Shown: positions 18,965-28,894 of the stretch, one piece after another
Layout of the letters: each line of letters begins with the position of its first letter
Numbering within the stretch: the first letter of the stretch is position 1
DNA from: an uncultured Clostridia bacterium
Lineage (GTDB): Bacteria; Bacillota; Clostridia; Oscillospirales; Ruminococcaceae
Length of the DNA: 64,000 nucleotides
Direction of reading: 5' to 3'
Assembly: GCA_947625155.1 (NCBI GenBank)
Contig: CANQNG010000003.1
Location: 86,064-150,063 of the forward strand
Position numbers and translations under genes: made by a program
The notes under the pieces: model-generated
What the model was told of the DNA's origin: nothing
The model's input: only the letters and a program-made list of their open reading frames with translations
Databases searched by the model: none

Positions 18965-21583
18965 TCAGGAAAAGCTGCGTATCGTCTGCTGGATCTTGTC
19001 CATCTTCTCCTGCGCTTTCGCAAGTTTCTCCTTTTCGGCTTGGACAAGCGCTTCCGGCGCTTTGGCAAGGAAACCGGCGTTGTTCAGTTTCCTGCTCAGG
19101 AAGTCAATATCTTTCTGCACCTTTTCCTGCTCCTTTGCAAGGCGTGCAAGCTCTTTCTCCTTGTCCACAAGCTGTTCCATCGGGATAAAGATCCTTGCGG
19201 CATCCGTCACCGCACCGACAGCATCGGGCATGTCGAACTTTGCGCCGACTTCCACACTAGAAGCGGATGCCAGTTTCTCAAAGAACGGCGCTGCCCCTGC
19301 AAAGAGGGCTTCCTCTGCTGTTTCGATATAGAGCTTTGCCTTGACGGACGGGGGAACGTTCAGCTCCGTCCGGGTATTGCGGACAGCACGGACAGCGGCG
19401 ATGATCTTCTCGAGATCTGCTTCTTCCTGTGCAAAATTTAGCTTGGCATCATAGACCGGATAGGGCTGGAGCATGATCATGCTGCCGTCAGCGGTAAGCA
19501 CCTGCCAGATCTCCTCCGTAATGAACGGCATGAACGGGTGCAGGAGTTTCAGGATGCCCTGCATTGCCCAGACAAGAACTGCCTGTGCGGTCGCCTTCGA
19601 CTCGCCGCCTGCCTGGATGCGGGGCTTGGTCAGCTCGATATACCAGTCGCAGAACACATCCCAGATAAAGTCATACAGCTTCGTGCAGGCAACGCCCAGT
19701 TCAAAGGCATTGAGGTTATCGTCCACTTCCTTGGTCAGGCGATTGAAGCGGGAGATCAGCCACTTGTCCTCCATGGCAAGCTGTTCCGGCAGTCCCTCAA
19801 ACCGGAAATCGTCTGGGAGATTCATCAGGATAAACCGGGAGGCATTCCAGAGCTTGTTGGCGAAATTCCGGGCAGCCTTGACCTTGGCGTCGATATAGCG
19901 CATATCATTGCCGGGTGCATTGCCGGTCGCCAGCATGAAGCGGAGCGCATCCGCACCGTACTGCCGGATCACTTCCAGCGGGTCGATGCCGTTGCCGAGG
20001 GATTTGGACATTTTCCGTCCCTGCGCATCCCGGACAAGTCCGTGGATGAGCACCGTGTCAAAGGGCACTTGCCCTGTATTTTCCAGTGCGGAGAACATCA
20101 TGCGGATGACCCAGAAGAAGATGATATCATAGCCCGTCACGAGCGTGTTGGTCGGGTAGAAATAGTCCAGTTCCTCCGTCTGATCGGGGAATCCGAGCGT
20201 GGAGAACGGCCAGAGCGCCGAACTGAACCACGTGTCGAGCGTATCCGGATCCTGCCGCATGGGCTTGCCGCATTTCGGGCAGACAGCGGTATCTTCCCGG
20301 GTGACGACCATTTCTCCGCAGTCGTCGCAGTAGAATGCCGGGATCTGATGCCCCCACCAGATCTGCCGGGAAATACACCAGTCACGGATATTTTCCAGCC
20401 AGTGGTAGTAGATCTTGTCAAAGCGTTCCGGCACAAACTTTGTCTTGCCCTGCTTGACAGCTTCGATGGCAGGACCGGCAAGGGGCTGCATCTTCACGAA
20501 CCACTGTGTGGAAACTCTCGGCTCAACGGTCGTGCCGCAGCGGTAGCAGGTGCCGACATTGTGGGTATGTTCCTCAATGCGCACGAGTGCGCCCTCTGCT
20601 TCGAGGTCGGCAACGATCGCTTTGCGGGCTTCGTATCTGTCCATACCGGCATACTTCGGATGATCGTCCGTGATGCGGGCATCTTCGGTCATGACGTTGA
20701 TGATCTCGAGCTTGTGCCGTCTGCCGACTTCAAAGTCGTTCGGGTCGTGGGCAGGGGTGATCTTTACCACACCTGTTCCGAAATCCATTTCCACGTATTC
20801 ATCTGCGACCACCGGGATCTCCCGATGTACGATCGGCAGGATGACCGTTGCGCCGATCAGGTGCTGATAGCGTTTGTCCTCCGGGTGAACGGCAACTGCC
20901 GTATCGCCGAGAAGCGTTTCCGGACGGGTGGTCGCAAGTTCGATATACTCGTCACTATCCTTGATCTGGTAGCGCAGGTGCCAGAAATGTCCTGCCTGCT
21001 CCTCGTAGTTGACCTCTGCATCCGAAAGGGAAGTCAGGCACTGCGGACACCAGTTGATGATGCGTTCGCCCCGATAGATCAAGCCCTTTTCATAATAGCG
21101 GACAAACACGTCCTTGACTGCCCGTGAACAGCCCTCATCGAGCGTGAAGCGCTCCCGCTGCCAGTCGCAGGACGAGCCGAGCTTCTTCAGCTGCTCCACG
21201 ATCCTGCCGCCGTAGGTCTTTTTCCACGCCCACGCACGTTCCATGAAGGCTTCTCTGCCGATGCCTTCCTTTGTCAAGCCCTCTTCCCGCATGGCGGCAA
21301 CGATCTTTGCCTCCGTTGCGATCGCCGCATGATCCGTTCCCGGCAGCCAGAGCGTGCAGTAACCGGACATCCGCTTCCAGCGGATCAGGATGTCCTGCAA
21401 TGTCTCGTCCAGTGCATGCCCCATATGGAGCTGCCCGGTGATGTTCGGGGGTGGGATCACGATGGTGTAGGGCTTTTTGCTTCGGTCGATCTCCGCATGG
21501 AAACAGCCCTTTTCCATCCATGCCGCATAGATCCTGTCCTCAAATCGTTCGGGGGCGTAGTTCTTTGCCAGTTCTTTCGCCAT
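18965..21583 (-). CDS. valS: Valyl-tRNA synthetase
   Basis: 872 residues, full length. Class I signatures HMGH (in [13 protein letters not shown]) and KMSKS ([14 protein letters not shown]), editing domain with [17 protein letters not shown], anticodon-binding region, and a C-terminal coiled coil from about residue 805. RBS AAGGAG 9 bases before the ATG. No T-box leader: only 44 bases separate it from the preceding YdcF-like gene, so it is expressed from the operon promoter. Confidence 0.98.
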   Translation of the reverse strand: MAKELAKNYAPERFEDRIYAAWMEKGCFHAEIDRSKKPYTIVIPPPNITGQLHMGHALDETLQDILIRWKRMSGYCTLWLPGTDHAAIATEAKIVAAMREEGLTKEGIGREAFMERAWAWKKTYGGRIVEQLKKLGSSCDWQRERFTLDEGCSRAVKDVFVRYYEKGLIYRGERIINWCPQCLTSLSDAEVNYEEQAGHFWHLRYQIKDSDEYIELATTRPETLLGDTAVAVHPEDKRYQHLIGATVILPIVHREIPVVADEYVEMDFGTGVVKITPAHDPNDFEVGRRHKLEIINVMTEDARITDDHPKYAGMDRYEARKAIVADLEAEGALVRIEEHTHNVGTCYRCGTTVEPRVSTQWFVKMQPLAGPAIEAVKQGKTKFVPERFDKIYYHWLENIRDWCISRQIWWGHQIPAFYCDDCGEMVVTREDTAVCPKCGKPMRQDPDTLDTWFSSALWPFSTLGFPDQTEELDYFYPTNTLVTGYDIIFFWVIRMMFSALENTGQVPFDTVLIHGLVRDAQGRKMSKSLGNGIDPLEVIRQYGADALRFMLATGNAPGNDMRYIDAKVKAARNFANKLWNASRFILMNLPDDFRFEGLPEQLAMEDKWLISRFNRLTKEVDDNLNAFELGVACTKLYDFIWDVFCDWYIELTKPRIQAGGESKATAQAVLVWAMQGILKLLHPFMPFITEEIWQVLTADGSMIMLQPYPVYDAKLNFAQEEADLEKIIAAVRAVRNTRTELNVPPSVKAKLYIETAEEALFAGAAPFFEKLASASSVEVGAKFDMPDAVGAVTDAARIFIPMEQLVDKEKELARLAKEQEKVQKDIDFLSRKLNNAGFLAKAPEALVQAEKEKLAKAQEKMDKIQQTIRSFS

Positions 21584-21627
21584 GATACTTTACTCCTTAT
21601 TCTAACATTCCAAGGGAGAACCCCATA

Positions 21628-22404
21628 TTAACCAAAAACAGCCTGATAGCAGACACCGAGCCATTCCCGCACCCAGTAGCCGGGCACGAGATACCACGAA
21701 GTCTTTGCCGAAAGCCCGTCTGTATCGATATGCAAACTGCCTGCGATCATAGAAGCCCGCAGCTGATGATACCCGTCCGTCACGAGGGTGATCTTATACG
21801 CCCAGCCGTTTTTTTCCAGAATGGAACGGGCATTGACGAGATTTTCGTAGGTGCTGGTGGAGGTATTTTCCTGCGTGATGCGCCCGGCATCGATGCCCTG
21901 TGCTGTCAGGTAGTCAAACATACACTGCGCCTCACTGATCCCCTCATCCTTACCCTGTCCGCCGCAGACGATGACAGGGACTTCCGGGTGTTCTTTCAGG
22001 TAATCTGCTGCCACATCCAGACGGCGTTTCAGCATCAGGGAAGGCACTGTCCCCTTCACCTTGCAGCCGAGAACAACGAGGGTATTCTCGGTCTTGGGCT
22101 TGTCATGGATCGCTCCGATCATGCCCACGCTGATGGCGACCGCCAGCACACAGCACAGGCAGACAACACCAATGCCGACACACATCAGGAAATGCCCTGT
22201 ACCGTTGTCCCATGCTTTTTTCAGGAAAGCCGAGACCCACGGGTTCACTGCAAAAAAGATACCGCCCAGCACACTTGCCAGCGCACCTGCATAGCAGCCG
22301 ACATGCCGTATCCCGACAAACAGCGGACACACAAAAAAGAATAGTGCCACAAGGCAGATCACGGTACCGATGACTCTTATCCAGAGCTGTGGGATCGCAA
22401 ACAT
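21628..22404 (-). CDS. YdcF/SanA-like DUF218 membrane protein
   Basis: 258 residues: about four N-terminal membrane segments (to residue 98), then a DUF218 domain (VVLGCKVKGTVPS, VIVCGGQGKDEGISEA, ITQENTSTSTYENLVNA, LVTDGYHQLRA). Relatives (YdcF, ElyC, SanA) have been linked to envelope integrity. RBS AGGAGGG before the ATG. In the operon between the malic enzyme and valS. Confidence 0.88.
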   Translation of the reverse strand: MFAIPQLWIRVIGTVICLVALFFFVCPLFVGIRHVGCYAGALASVLGGIFFAVNPWVSAFLKKAWDNGTGHFLMCVGIGVVCLCCVLAVAISVGMIGAIHDKPKTENTLVVLGCKVKGTVPSLMLKRRLDVAADYLKEHPEVPVIVCGGQGKDEGISEAQCMFDYLTAQGIDAGRITQENTSTSTYENLVNARSILEKNGWAYKITLVTDGYHQLRASMIAGSLHIDTDGLSAKTSWYLVPGYWVREWLGVCYQAVFG

Positions 22405-22416
22405 AATTCCCTCCTG

Positions 22417-23604
22417 TTACAGCGTATCTTCTGTCAAGCCCGCAACACCGGATGCGATGGCAGCATCAGCGACTGCCTTTGCCACAGCAAGTGCTACGCT
22501 CCTGTCAAAGGCATCCGGCAGGATAAATTCCGGTGTCAGCTTTTCATCCGGGACACAGGCAGCAATGGCTTTGGTCGCCGCAAGCTTCATTGCCTCATTG
22601 ATCTCCCTTGCCCGCACGGCAAGCGCACCCTTGAACACGCCCGGAAATGCCACGACATTGTTGATCTGGTTCGGGAAATCGCTCCGCCCCGTACCGACGA
22701 TGTATGCCCCGGCTCGCTTTGCCGCATCGGGCATGATCTCCGGGGTAGGATTCGCCATCGCAAAGACAAAGGGCTTTTCTGCCATTGTCCCGATCATTTC
22801 CGGGGTGAGCAGACCCGGACGGGACACACCGATGAACACATCTGCGCCCTTGACGGCATCTGCCAGTTTGCCTGTCCTGCCCTGTAAATTCGTCAGGGCA
22901 GCGATCTCCGTATGTGCCGGGTTCTCGTAGACGGCATCATGCTCTAAAATGCCGTTGATGTCTACCATGATGAGCTGCTTCACGCCAAGCGTGAGCAGGT
23001 GCTTGGCAATGGCGATGCCTGCCGAACCTGCACCGTTGATGACGATCTTCAGCGCCTCCGGCTTCTTCCCAGCCGCACGGCAGGCGTTGAGGAGGGCAGC
23101 GCCGACCACGATCGCCGTTCCGTGCTGATCGTCATGAAATACCGGGATGTCCAGTCTTTCCTTGAGCTTTGCCTCGATCTCGAAGCACCGGGGTGCGGCA
23201 ATGTCCTCTAAATTGATCCCCCCGAAGCTGTAGGCGATATTAGCAATGGTATCGACGATCTCGTCCGTATCCTTGGTATTGACACAAAGCGGGAACGCAT
23301 CCACATCCGCAAATTCCTTGAACAGGGCGCATTTGCCCTCCATGACCGGCATGGCTGCCAGAGGGCCGATGTCCCCCAGCCCCAGCACTGCCGTTCCGTC
23401 CGTAATGACGGCTACCAGATCGTGCCGGCGGGTCAGGGTGTAGGAAAGCGACGGGTCTTTCGCGATCTCCAAGCAGGGCTGTGCCACGCCGGGGGTATAA
23501 GCAAGGGACAGCGACTGTCTGTCCTGAATGGCGACACGGGAAACGACTTCGATCTTTCCGCCCCATGCCTGATGCTTTTCCAAGGATGCCTGCATAATAT
23601 CCAT
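22417..23604 (-). CDS. NAD(P)-dependent malic enzyme
   Basis: 395 residues, the short bacterial form. Motifs: [12 protein letters not shown], Lys- and Asp-rich active-site region GLGDIGPLA, metal ligands in [10 protein letters not shown], and the NAD(P)-binding [13 protein letters not shown]. Converts malate to pyruvate and CO2. RBS AAGGAG 7 bases before the ATG, 11 bases after the CAP-dockerin stop, so it is co-transcribed with a secreted protein, an odd pairing. Confidence 0.96.
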   Translation of the reverse strand: MDIMQASLEKHQAWGGKIEVVSRVAIQDRQSLSLAYTPGVAQPCLEIAKDPSLSYTLTRRHDLVAVITDGTAVLGLGDIGPLAAMPVMEGKCALFKEFADVDAFPLCVNTKDTDEIVDTIANIAYSFGGINLEDIAAPRCFEIEAKLKERLDIPVFHDDQHGTAIVVGAALLNACRAAGKKPEALKIVINGAGSAGIAIAKHLLTLGVKQLIMVDINGILEHDAVYENPAHTEIAALTNLQGRTGKLADAVKGADVFIGVSRPGLLTPEMIGTMAEKPFVFAMANPTPEIMPDAAKRAGAYIVGTGRSDFPNQINNVVAFPGVFKGALAVRAREINEAMKLAATKAIAACVPDEKLTPEFILPDAFDRSVALAVAKAVADAAIASGVAGLTEDTL

Positions 23605-23615
23605 GTTTTTTCTCC

Positions 23616-24395
23616 TTACCAGATAAAGTCCGCAATATTGGCTTCCGGGTCAGTGCCGGATGCTGCGGCAAATTCCATGACGATAGAGGCATCCACCGCA
23701 TTGATCAAGCCGTCTCCGTTCACATCTGCTGCTTCCATGAACGCATCGCTGAACGACGGATCTGTTCCGGCTGACCAGCTGGAAGCGTATTCTAGGATCA
23801 TATTGGCATCCTCTACGGTGACTGTCTTGGAACCGTCCACATCGCCGGCTACCCGTTCCGGTTTATACTGTCCCTCAAATGTTACCGGGTCGGCATTGCC
23901 GTCATACACACCGACCAGAAACATGCTCCAGTGGTAGTGATAGGTGGAATCCGGCTCGTACCAGTAACCGATGCCGATATGCGTGAAGTCCGCACCCATG
24001 ATATTTTCCCGGTGCGCCGCAGAATTCATCCACTGTGTAAATGTCGCAGCCGGTGTGCTGTTGCCTGCGGCAATATTTTCGGCTGCCACATTATAGAAGA
24101 ATCCGTCATCTTTCATGACCGTGAAGCAGGAACTGCCGTCCGGTCTGGTATGACCGAACTGCACAGGCAGCTCCTCCGCCCGCACCTGCGCATAGTCCAT
24201 CAGTACGGGTGCTATGTACAATTCCCGGAGTCCTTCCGCCCGGCGGGCATCGTTGACCGAATTGACGATGATCTCGGCATATTCCTTCCACTGTGCTTCA
24301 TCCTGTGCGACAGCAGCGGCAGGCAAGGGACAGAAGCCGGATACCGCCATGCTCAGTGCGAGCATGCCCGCTGTCAGTCTGTGTAACAGTTTCAT
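23616..24395 (-). CDS. Secreted CAP-domain protein with C-terminal dockerin
   Basis: 259 residues from ATG 24395 (AAAGGGAAG 8 bases upstream; an in-frame GTG 9 bases earlier is less well placed). Signal peptide about 1-29. CAP/SCP domain about 37-167 with the typical His and Glu positions (FGHTRPDG, AENIAAG, WMNSAAHRENI). Dockerin about 183-247 with two calcium loops (DVDGSKTVTVED, DVNGDGLINAVD). CAP proteins have varied or unknown roles; the dockerin implies attachment to a cohesin-bearing scaffold. The recognition residues differ from those of the xylanase dockerins (VEDANMILE against DLALVKYG), so it may bind a different cohesin. First gene of the long valS operon. Confidence 0.9.
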   Translation of the reverse strand: MKLLHRLTAGMLALSMAVSGFCPLPAAAVAQDEAQWKEYAEIIVNSVNDARRAEGLRELYIAPVLMDYAQVRAEELPVQFGHTRPDGSSCFTVMKDDGFFYNVAAENIAAGNSTPAATFTQWMNSAAHRENIMGADFTHIGIGYWYEPDSTYHYHWSMFLVGVYDGNADPVTFEGQYKPERVAGDVDGSKTVTVEDANMILEYASSWSAGTDPSFSDAFMEAADVNGDGLINAVDASIVMEFAAASGTDPEANIADFIW

Positions 24396-24470
24396 AAGCA
24401 GCACTTCCCTTTCTGAAAACGTTATCGCTTGTTCCTGCGCCCATGCGCCGGGACAGGAACTCTATCTTAT

Positions 24471-24499
24471 ATTGTAGCATTTTATTCCGGAAAAGTCAA
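24471..24499 (-). promoter_or_regulatory. Promoter of the CAP-mae-valS-folC operon
   Basis: Minus strand TTGACT (24494-24499), 17 bases, TACAAT (24471-24476) with a TGC extended -10. The leader carries a hairpin, GTTCCTG/CAGGAAC (24431-24437/24454-24460). Confidence 0.75.
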
Positions 24500-24582
24500 C
24501 AACTTTCTGTGAACTTTCAGGAGATCGCCGTTTCCCACGGAAAAATTTTGCAAAACCCCTTTTCTTTTTTTGCAGAATATGG

Positions 24583-24588
24583 TATACT
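24583..24588 (+). promoter_or_regulatory. Extended -10 promoter of the ACT-DUF711 pair
   Basis: TGG-TATACT; no convincing -35 at the right distance. RBS AAGGAGG at 24641-24647. Confidence 0.5.
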
Positions 24589-24654
24589 AAAGAGGAAGCC
24601 TGCTCCGGCATACCGGAAAAGGCAGCAAATGGACTAATTCAAGGAGGCTATATT

Positions 24655-24924
24655 ATGCGGGCTGTAATCACTGTCATCGGTAAGGATACGATCGGCATCC
24701 TGCACAAGGTCAGCGGCATCTGCGCCGGTCACAATGTCAATGTCACGGAGGTCACACAGAGCGTATTGCAGGATATGTTCGCCATGATCATGCTGGTGGA
24801 TATTTCTGCTATCAGCACCGATTTTTCGGCGCTTTCGGACGATATGGCTGCACTCGGCAAGTCCGAGGGGCTTGCGATCCACTGTATGCACGAGGATATT
24901 TTCAACTCCATGCACAAGATCTGA
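24655..24924 (+). CDS. ACT-domain protein (UPF0237)
   Basis: 89 residues, a single ACT domain (VITVIGKDTIGILHKVSGICAGHNVNVTEV). ACT domains bind amino acids or similar small ligands. It is followed 12 bases later by the DUF711 gene; this pair is conserved in many Firmicutes, so the ACT protein probably regulates or senses for the DUF711 protein. Ligand unknown. Confidence 0.9.
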   Translation: MRAVITVIGKDTIGILHKVSGICAGHNVNVTEVTQSVLQDMFAMIMLVDISAISTDFSALSDDMAALGKSEGLAIHCMHEDIFNSMHKI

Positions 24925-24936
24925 CGAGGTGAGACC

Positions 24937-26295
24937 ATGCTGAATACATTTGACATACTCGAAACGATCCGCATGATCCAAGACGAATGTCTGGATATTC
25001 GTACCATTACCATGGGCATTTCCCTGCTCGACTGCATTGACCCGGACATGGACAAGGCATGCCGGAAAGTCTATGACAAGATCACACACAAAGCCGAAAA
25101 CCTCGTGAAGACCGGCGAACAGATCGAAAAGGAATATGGCATCCCGATCGTCAATAAGCGCATTTCTGTCACCCCAGCAGCCATGCTGGCGGCTGCCTGC
25201 CCCGGACAAAGCCCTGTCAAGCTGGCACTTGCCCTGCAAAAGGCTGCGGACACTTGCGGTGTCAATTTCCTCGGCGGCTATTCGGCGCTGGTCCACAAGG
25301 GCTTCAGCGCCGGAGATCAGGCACTCATCGAGTCCATTCCGGAGGCACTTTCTCTGACCAATAATGTCTGCGCCTCCGTCAATGTCGGCTCTACCCGCAG
25401 CGGTATCAATATGGATGCGGTCGCCCTGATGGGCAAAGTGGTACTCGATGCGGCAAAGGCAACTGCCGACCGGCAGTGCATCGGATCGGCAAAGCTGGTC
25501 GTGTTCTGCAATGCAGTGGAGGACAATCCCTTTATGGCAGGCGCTTTCCACGGGGTCGGTGAACCGGACTGCGAGATCCATGTCGGCGTTTCCGGACCGG
25601 GCGTTGTGCGGGCTGCCATTGAGAAATACCCGGGATCCTCTATCGATGAACTGGCGGATGTCATCAAAAAGACCGCTTTCAAGATCACCCGTATGGGGCA
25701 GCTCGTCGGCGCACGGGCTTCTGAAATGCTGCATCTCCCGTTCGGGATCGTGGATCTTTCGCTTGCGCCCACACCTGCTGTCGGGGACAGCGTGGCACAT
25801 ATTTTAGAGGGCATGGGGCTGGAATGCTGCGGCACACACGGCACAACGGCGGCGCTTGCCCTGCTGAACGATGCGGTCAAGAAAGGCGGTGTCATGGCTT
25901 CCTCGAATGTCGGCGGACTTTCGGGTGCATTTATTCCGGTGTCCGAGGATGCCGGCATGATCGATGCTGCCCGGAACGGCACGCTCTGCCTTGAAAAGCT
26001 CGAAGCCATGACGGCTGTCTGCTCTGTCGGGCTGGATATGATCGTGGTACCCGGCGATGTGACTGCGGAAACCATTTCTGCCATCATTGCGGATGAAGCA
26101 GCGATCGGCATGGTCAACAACAAGACGACCGCTGTACGCCTGATCCCTGCCATCGGCAAAAAGGAAGGCGATACGCTGGAATTCGGCGGACTGCTCGGCT
26201 CAGGACCTGTTATGCCGGTCAACCGCAAGTCTCCCGCAAAATTCATTGCCAGAGGCGGCAGGATCCCTGCCCCCATGCACAGCATCAAGAATTAA
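24937..26295 (+). CDS. DUF711 / UPF0210 family protein
   Basis: 452 residues, full length for UPF0210 (start [30 protein letters not shown]). RBS GAGGTGAG. The fold is distantly related to glycyl-radical enzymes, but no conserved glycyl-radical loop was seen; function is not known. Co-transcribed with the preceding ACT-domain gene. Confidence 0.9.
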   Translation: MLNTFDILETIRMIQDECLDIRTITMGISLLDCIDPDMDKACRKVYDKITHKAENLVKTGEQIEKEYGIPIVNKRISVTPAAMLAAACPGQSPVKLALALQKAADTCGVNFLGGYSALVHKGFSAGDQALIESIPEALSLTNNVCASVNVGSTRSGINMDAVALMGKVVLDAAKATADRQCIGSAKLVVFCNAVEDNPFMAGAFHGVGEPDCEIHVGVSGPGVVRAAIEKYPGSSIDELADVIKKTAFKITRMGQLVGARASEMLHLPFGIVDLSLAPTPAVGDSVAHILEGMGLECCGTHGTTAALALLNDAVKKGGVMASSNVGGLSGAFIPVSEDAGMIDAARNGTLCLEKLEAMTAVCSVGLDMIVVPGDVTAETISAIIADEAAIGMVNNKTTAVRLIPAIGKKEGDTLEFGGLLGSGPVMPVNRKSPAKFIARGGRIPAPMHSIKN

Positions 26296-26298
26296 AAA

Positions 26299-26326
26299 AA
26301 TGCCGCCTTACAAAGGCGGCATTCTT
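26299..26326. terminator. Bidirectional terminator
   Basis: Stem AATGCCGCCT/AGGCGGCATT (26299-26308/26314-26323), A-run on one side, T-rich on the other; serves DUF711 (+) and the lipoprotein gene (-). Confidence 0.85.
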
Positions 26327-26327
26327 C

Positions 26328-27176
26328 TTATTTCACGTTTACCGTAGCCGGGAAATCCTTACCGCTGTCACCGGACACAACAGTCATGATACTGCTGTCA
26401 TACTTGATGTCAACGATAAAAGCGCAAAATCCGGGGTTGTTTGCCAGCTCGATGCTGACAGTTACTTCCTCACCGGGCTTTGCCTGTGTACTATCGACCT
26501 TGAATGTAAAATCTCCGTCTGCCGGGTCTGCCTGCTCGGACGGTTTGGTATTGACACCGATCTCACCGTCGATACAGGTCGGTGCGTAGGAGATCGCATC
26601 CCAGTCTGCCACATCCGTATAGGCGATCTCGATCGGATACAGACCGTCCGGTGCATCCTCCTTGATCTTGAAAGTATAGGTGATAAACTCCCCATTGAAC
26701 TCAAAGTCTGCTGTCTGTGACATATCCATCCAGTACACACGGGACATCTGGTATACCGGCTCGGCAGACGGTGCATCTGTCGGTTTTTCTGCTTCTGTGG
26801 GTCTCTGCACTTCACGGGTCTCAACGAACTGTGCCTGTGTCTCGACGACACCAGCCGCATCCGTCACTTCCTGACCGGATGCATCCGTTACCGGGACCAT
26901 TTCTGTTACCTCTTCATAAATAGGCGGTTCTGTTGCCTGTCCCGGCGTTTCCTTTCCCTCTGTGGCATCCTCGGCAGCTTCCGTGCCGTCCTCCTCATCC
27001 ACACCTATATTATAGGTGAATTGCAGACCGTTAGAGGTCAATCTTGGATCTGTCGGGCTGATGGTCTCTCTTGGCAGTTCATCCTGCTTTTCTCCCCTGT
27101 TACAGCCAAATGCAGCAACACCCATTGCTGCCACAAGGCAGACAGCGATCACTTTTTTCATATATTTCATCCTCAT
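26328..27176 (-). CDS. Lipoprotein with cohesin-like halves in swapped order
   Basis: 282 residues from ATG 27176 (AAAGG 6 bases upstream); ATGs at 27182, 27170 and 27161 are alternatives. Lipobox AAFGC with lipidated Cys25. Residues about 35-140 are an acidic Thr/Glu/Pro-rich linker. About 143-209 matches the C-terminal half of a cohesin (FNGEFITYTFKIKEDAPDG then YPIEIAYTDVADW and GEIGVN). After a short linker, 223-269 matches the N-terminal half (FKVDSTQAKPGEEVTVSIEL, NNPGFCAFIVDIKYDSSIMTVVS). The chain ends 13 residues later. So either a circularly permuted cohesin or two truncated ones. Membrane anchoring of a dockerin-binding fold would fit the dockerin proteins nearby. Own strong promoter. 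Confidence 0.75.
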   Translation of the reverse strand: MRMKYMKKVIAVCLVAAMGVAAFGCNRGEKQDELPRETISPTDPRLTSNGLQFTYNIGVDEEDGTEAAEDATEGKETPGQATEPPIYEEVTEMVPVTDASGQEVTDAAGVVETQAQFVETREVQRPTEAEKPTDAPSAEPVYQMSRVYWMDMSQTADFEFNGEFITYTFKIKEDAPDGLYPIEIAYTDVADWDAISYAPTCIDGEIGVNTKPSEQADPADGDFTFKVDSTQAKPGEEVTVSIELANNPGFCAFIVDIKYDSSIMTVVSGDSGKDFPATVNVK

Positions 27177-27238
27177 TCTCATCCTTTCATTCCATAGCGG
27201 AACAGCTCTGATGCAGTTTTCTGCATACTATACCAATC

Positions 27239-27267
27239 ATTATACACAATTTATCGGCATTTGTCAA
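27239..27267 (-). promoter_or_regulatory. Consensus promoter of the cohesin-like lipoprotein gene
   Basis: Minus strand TTGACA (27262-27267), 17 bases, TATAAT (27239-27244): both hexamers perfect, implying high expression. Confidence 0.85.
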
Positions 27268-27309
27268 GTACCTTTCTGTTCCCATCTGCATATGTAACCT
27301 AATTTTCAC

Positions 27310-28008
27310 TTATTTTTCACCGTTTTGGTCAATTTCCCGCACGACTTCCTGCACGGTCAGCACGTTCTCCCGGACGGTGAACCGGATGTCGCACCCTGCA
27401 AAACGCATGCAGTACAGGCGTTCCGGATCGTTCTGGTAGGAAGGGCGGGGATCCTCTGCGAGGCAGGCTATGGCAGCGCTCCGCTTTTCTGCCGGGAGCA
27501 GGGAAAGCCATCGTTCCGGGAACTCCACGGTGAGCCGATAGTCCTGCCAGACCTGCGCATAGCTCCCGGCTGCCTCCGGGAAGCTGTCCGCATAGGGGAT
27601 ATAGGGCTTGATGTCGTAGACCGGCGTACCGCTCAAAATATCCACCCCGGAGACCAGCAGCACCGTACCCTCTTTCCCAGCCGGGCATACCTGCTCCAGC
27701 CGGACACAGGAAAGCCCCAGCGGATTCGGGCGGAACGGCGAACGGGAGGCAAACACGCCCACCCGCCGGTTGCCGCCCAGTCTCGGCGGGCGCACGGTCG
27801 GAGACCATGTATCACGGTGCGCTTCCGTAAAATCGAAGATCAGCCACAAATGCGAAAAATACGCAATGCCCCGCAGCGCTTCCGGGTCCCGGTATCCCGG
27901 TGTAAAGACGATCCGCCCCGTCAGTTCCTGCACCCGTCCGCTTTGCCGGGGGATGCCAAATTTTTCCTCGAAGTCCGTGTAGATATGTGCGATCGGTCTC
28001 AGTTCCAT
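27310..28008 (-). CDS. trmO: tRNA (t6A37) N6-methyltransferase TrmO
   Basis: 232 residues. TsaA/YaeB-type beta-barrel with family motifs (GIPRQSG, HLWLIFDF, RPPRLGGNRRVGVFASRSPFRPNP, DIKPYIPYAD). TrmO uses S-adenosylmethionine to methylate t6A37 of tRNA. RBS AAAGGA; starts 12 bases after the rhomboid-like gene, so the two are one operon. Confidence 0.95.
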   Translation of the reverse strand: MELRPIAHIYTDFEEKFGIPRQSGRVQELTGRIVFTPGYRDPEALRGIAYFSHLWLIFDFTEAHRDTWSPTVRPPRLGGNRRVGVFASRSPFRPNPLGLSCVRLEQVCPAGKEGTVLLVSGVDILSGTPVYDIKPYIPYADSFPEAAGSYAQVWQDYRLTVEFPERWLSLLPAEKRSAAIACLAEDPRPSYQNDPERLYCMRFAGCDIRFTVRENVLTVQEVVREIDQNGEK

Positions 28009-28020
28009 GGACTTGTCCTT

Positions 28021-28755
28021 TTAATGGAACGGGTCATTGTGGCTGTCGTTCCACCAGTGATCTTTCCAGTTCGTGCCCCCCTGATCGCCCGAATGGCGTT
28101 TTTTGAGGCGGTTTTTCATGCGCCGCAGGAAGCGCCGGATGCTGTTCCAGAGATCCTTTCCGAAGAACAGCAGGAAGTTAGCAATGGAGACTAGGATCAC
28201 GATCCTGCCCTGCCAGCCAGTCGTCAGGAAATTGATGCACAGAAGTGCTGCCTCCAGCCATGCCAGCCAGATAACACGCAAGGGCAGGACAAAGAACAGC
28301 AAGATCTGAAAATCGGCATACAGCATGGCAAAGGCGAAAAACAGAGACATGTTCAGGTAATCATTTGTGGCATAGCCGGTGATGAGCCCGGCGATGATGT
28401 TGCCAAGCATTCCCATGAAATAATAGACATTGAACCGGAACGTGCCCCAGTGCTTTTCCAGTGTTGAACCGATGATCCAGTCCAGATACAGCGAAAATGC
28501 AATAAAGATCGGACTGGATGCCGGCGGGATAAAGGCGAATGTGATGATGCGCCATACCTCGCCCCGAAAAATGGCATCCCGGTCAAAGTACAGCAGAGAG
28601 CTGAGGGAGAAGCCGGCATCGGGGTCGACGAGATAGTTCCCGAAATAGGCGACCGCAGTGAAAAACACGATCAGTGTCATCAAATTGGGGATGCCGAAGT
28701 TCCCGAATTTCCGTTCCAGCCTGTTGAGCAGACTGTTGTTGTTGGTCATATTCAT
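28021..28755 (-). CDS. Rhomboid-like membrane protein, apparently non-proteolytic
   Basis: 244 residues from ATG 28755 (CAGGAGG upstream); the longer frame crosses the promoter. About six membrane segments with rhomboid-superfamily features (GEVWRIITFAFIPP, LEKHWGTFRFNVYYFMG). The catalytic GxSG serine motif is absent (the segment reads ATNDYLNMSLFFAFAM), so it is more like derlins or inactive rhomboids. The C-terminal tail is basic then His/Asn/Asp-rich. Role unknown; paired with trmO. Confidence 0.8.
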   Translation of the reverse strand: MNMTNNNSLLNRLERKFGNFGIPNLMTLIVFFTAVAYFGNYLVDPDAGFSLSSLLYFDRDAIFRGEVWRIITFAFIPPASSPIFIAFSLYLDWIIGSTLEKHWGTFRFNVYYFMGMLGNIIAGLITGYATNDYLNMSLFFAFAMLYADFQILLFFVLPLRVIWLAWLEAALLCINFLTTGWQGRIVILVSIANFLLFFGKDLWNSIRRFLRRMKNRLKKRHSGDQGGTNWKDHWWNDSHNDPFH

Positions 28756-28785
28756 GGTGAGCCTCCTGTAAACGCTATATCTATT

Positions 28786-28814
28786 AGTATAGCTCATTCT
28801 GCTGCTTTTGTCAA
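28786..28814 (-). promoter_or_regulatory. Divergent promoter, leftward (rhomboid-trmO)
   Basis: Minus strand TTGACA (28809-28814), 17 bases, TATACT (28786-28791). Left half of a mirror-image pair; see the rightward promoter. Confidence 0.8.
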
Positions 28815-28832
28815 GAAAAAAGAAAAAAATGC

Positions 28833-28862
28833 TTGACAAAAGCCTTGTGGATATGCTATACT
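28833..28862 (+). promoter_or_regulatory. Divergent promoter, rightward (YbjN-like gene)
   Basis: TTGACA (28833-28838), 18 bases, TATACT (28857-28862). Together with the leftward promoter it forms a perfect 12-bp inverted repeat, GCTTTTGTCAAG (28803-28814) / CTTGACAAAAGC (28832-28843), around an A-rich centre. Confidence 0.8.
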
Positions 28863-28894
28863 TAATGTATCAATTACGAAAGGATGTGCAGAGC

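Noticed and set aside
19538..21127. 529-residue ORF opposite valS
   Set aside because: No RBS or domain; valS is unmistakable.
21584..21627. T-box leader before valS
   Set aside because: Only 44 bases of space and no T-box sequence or terminator.
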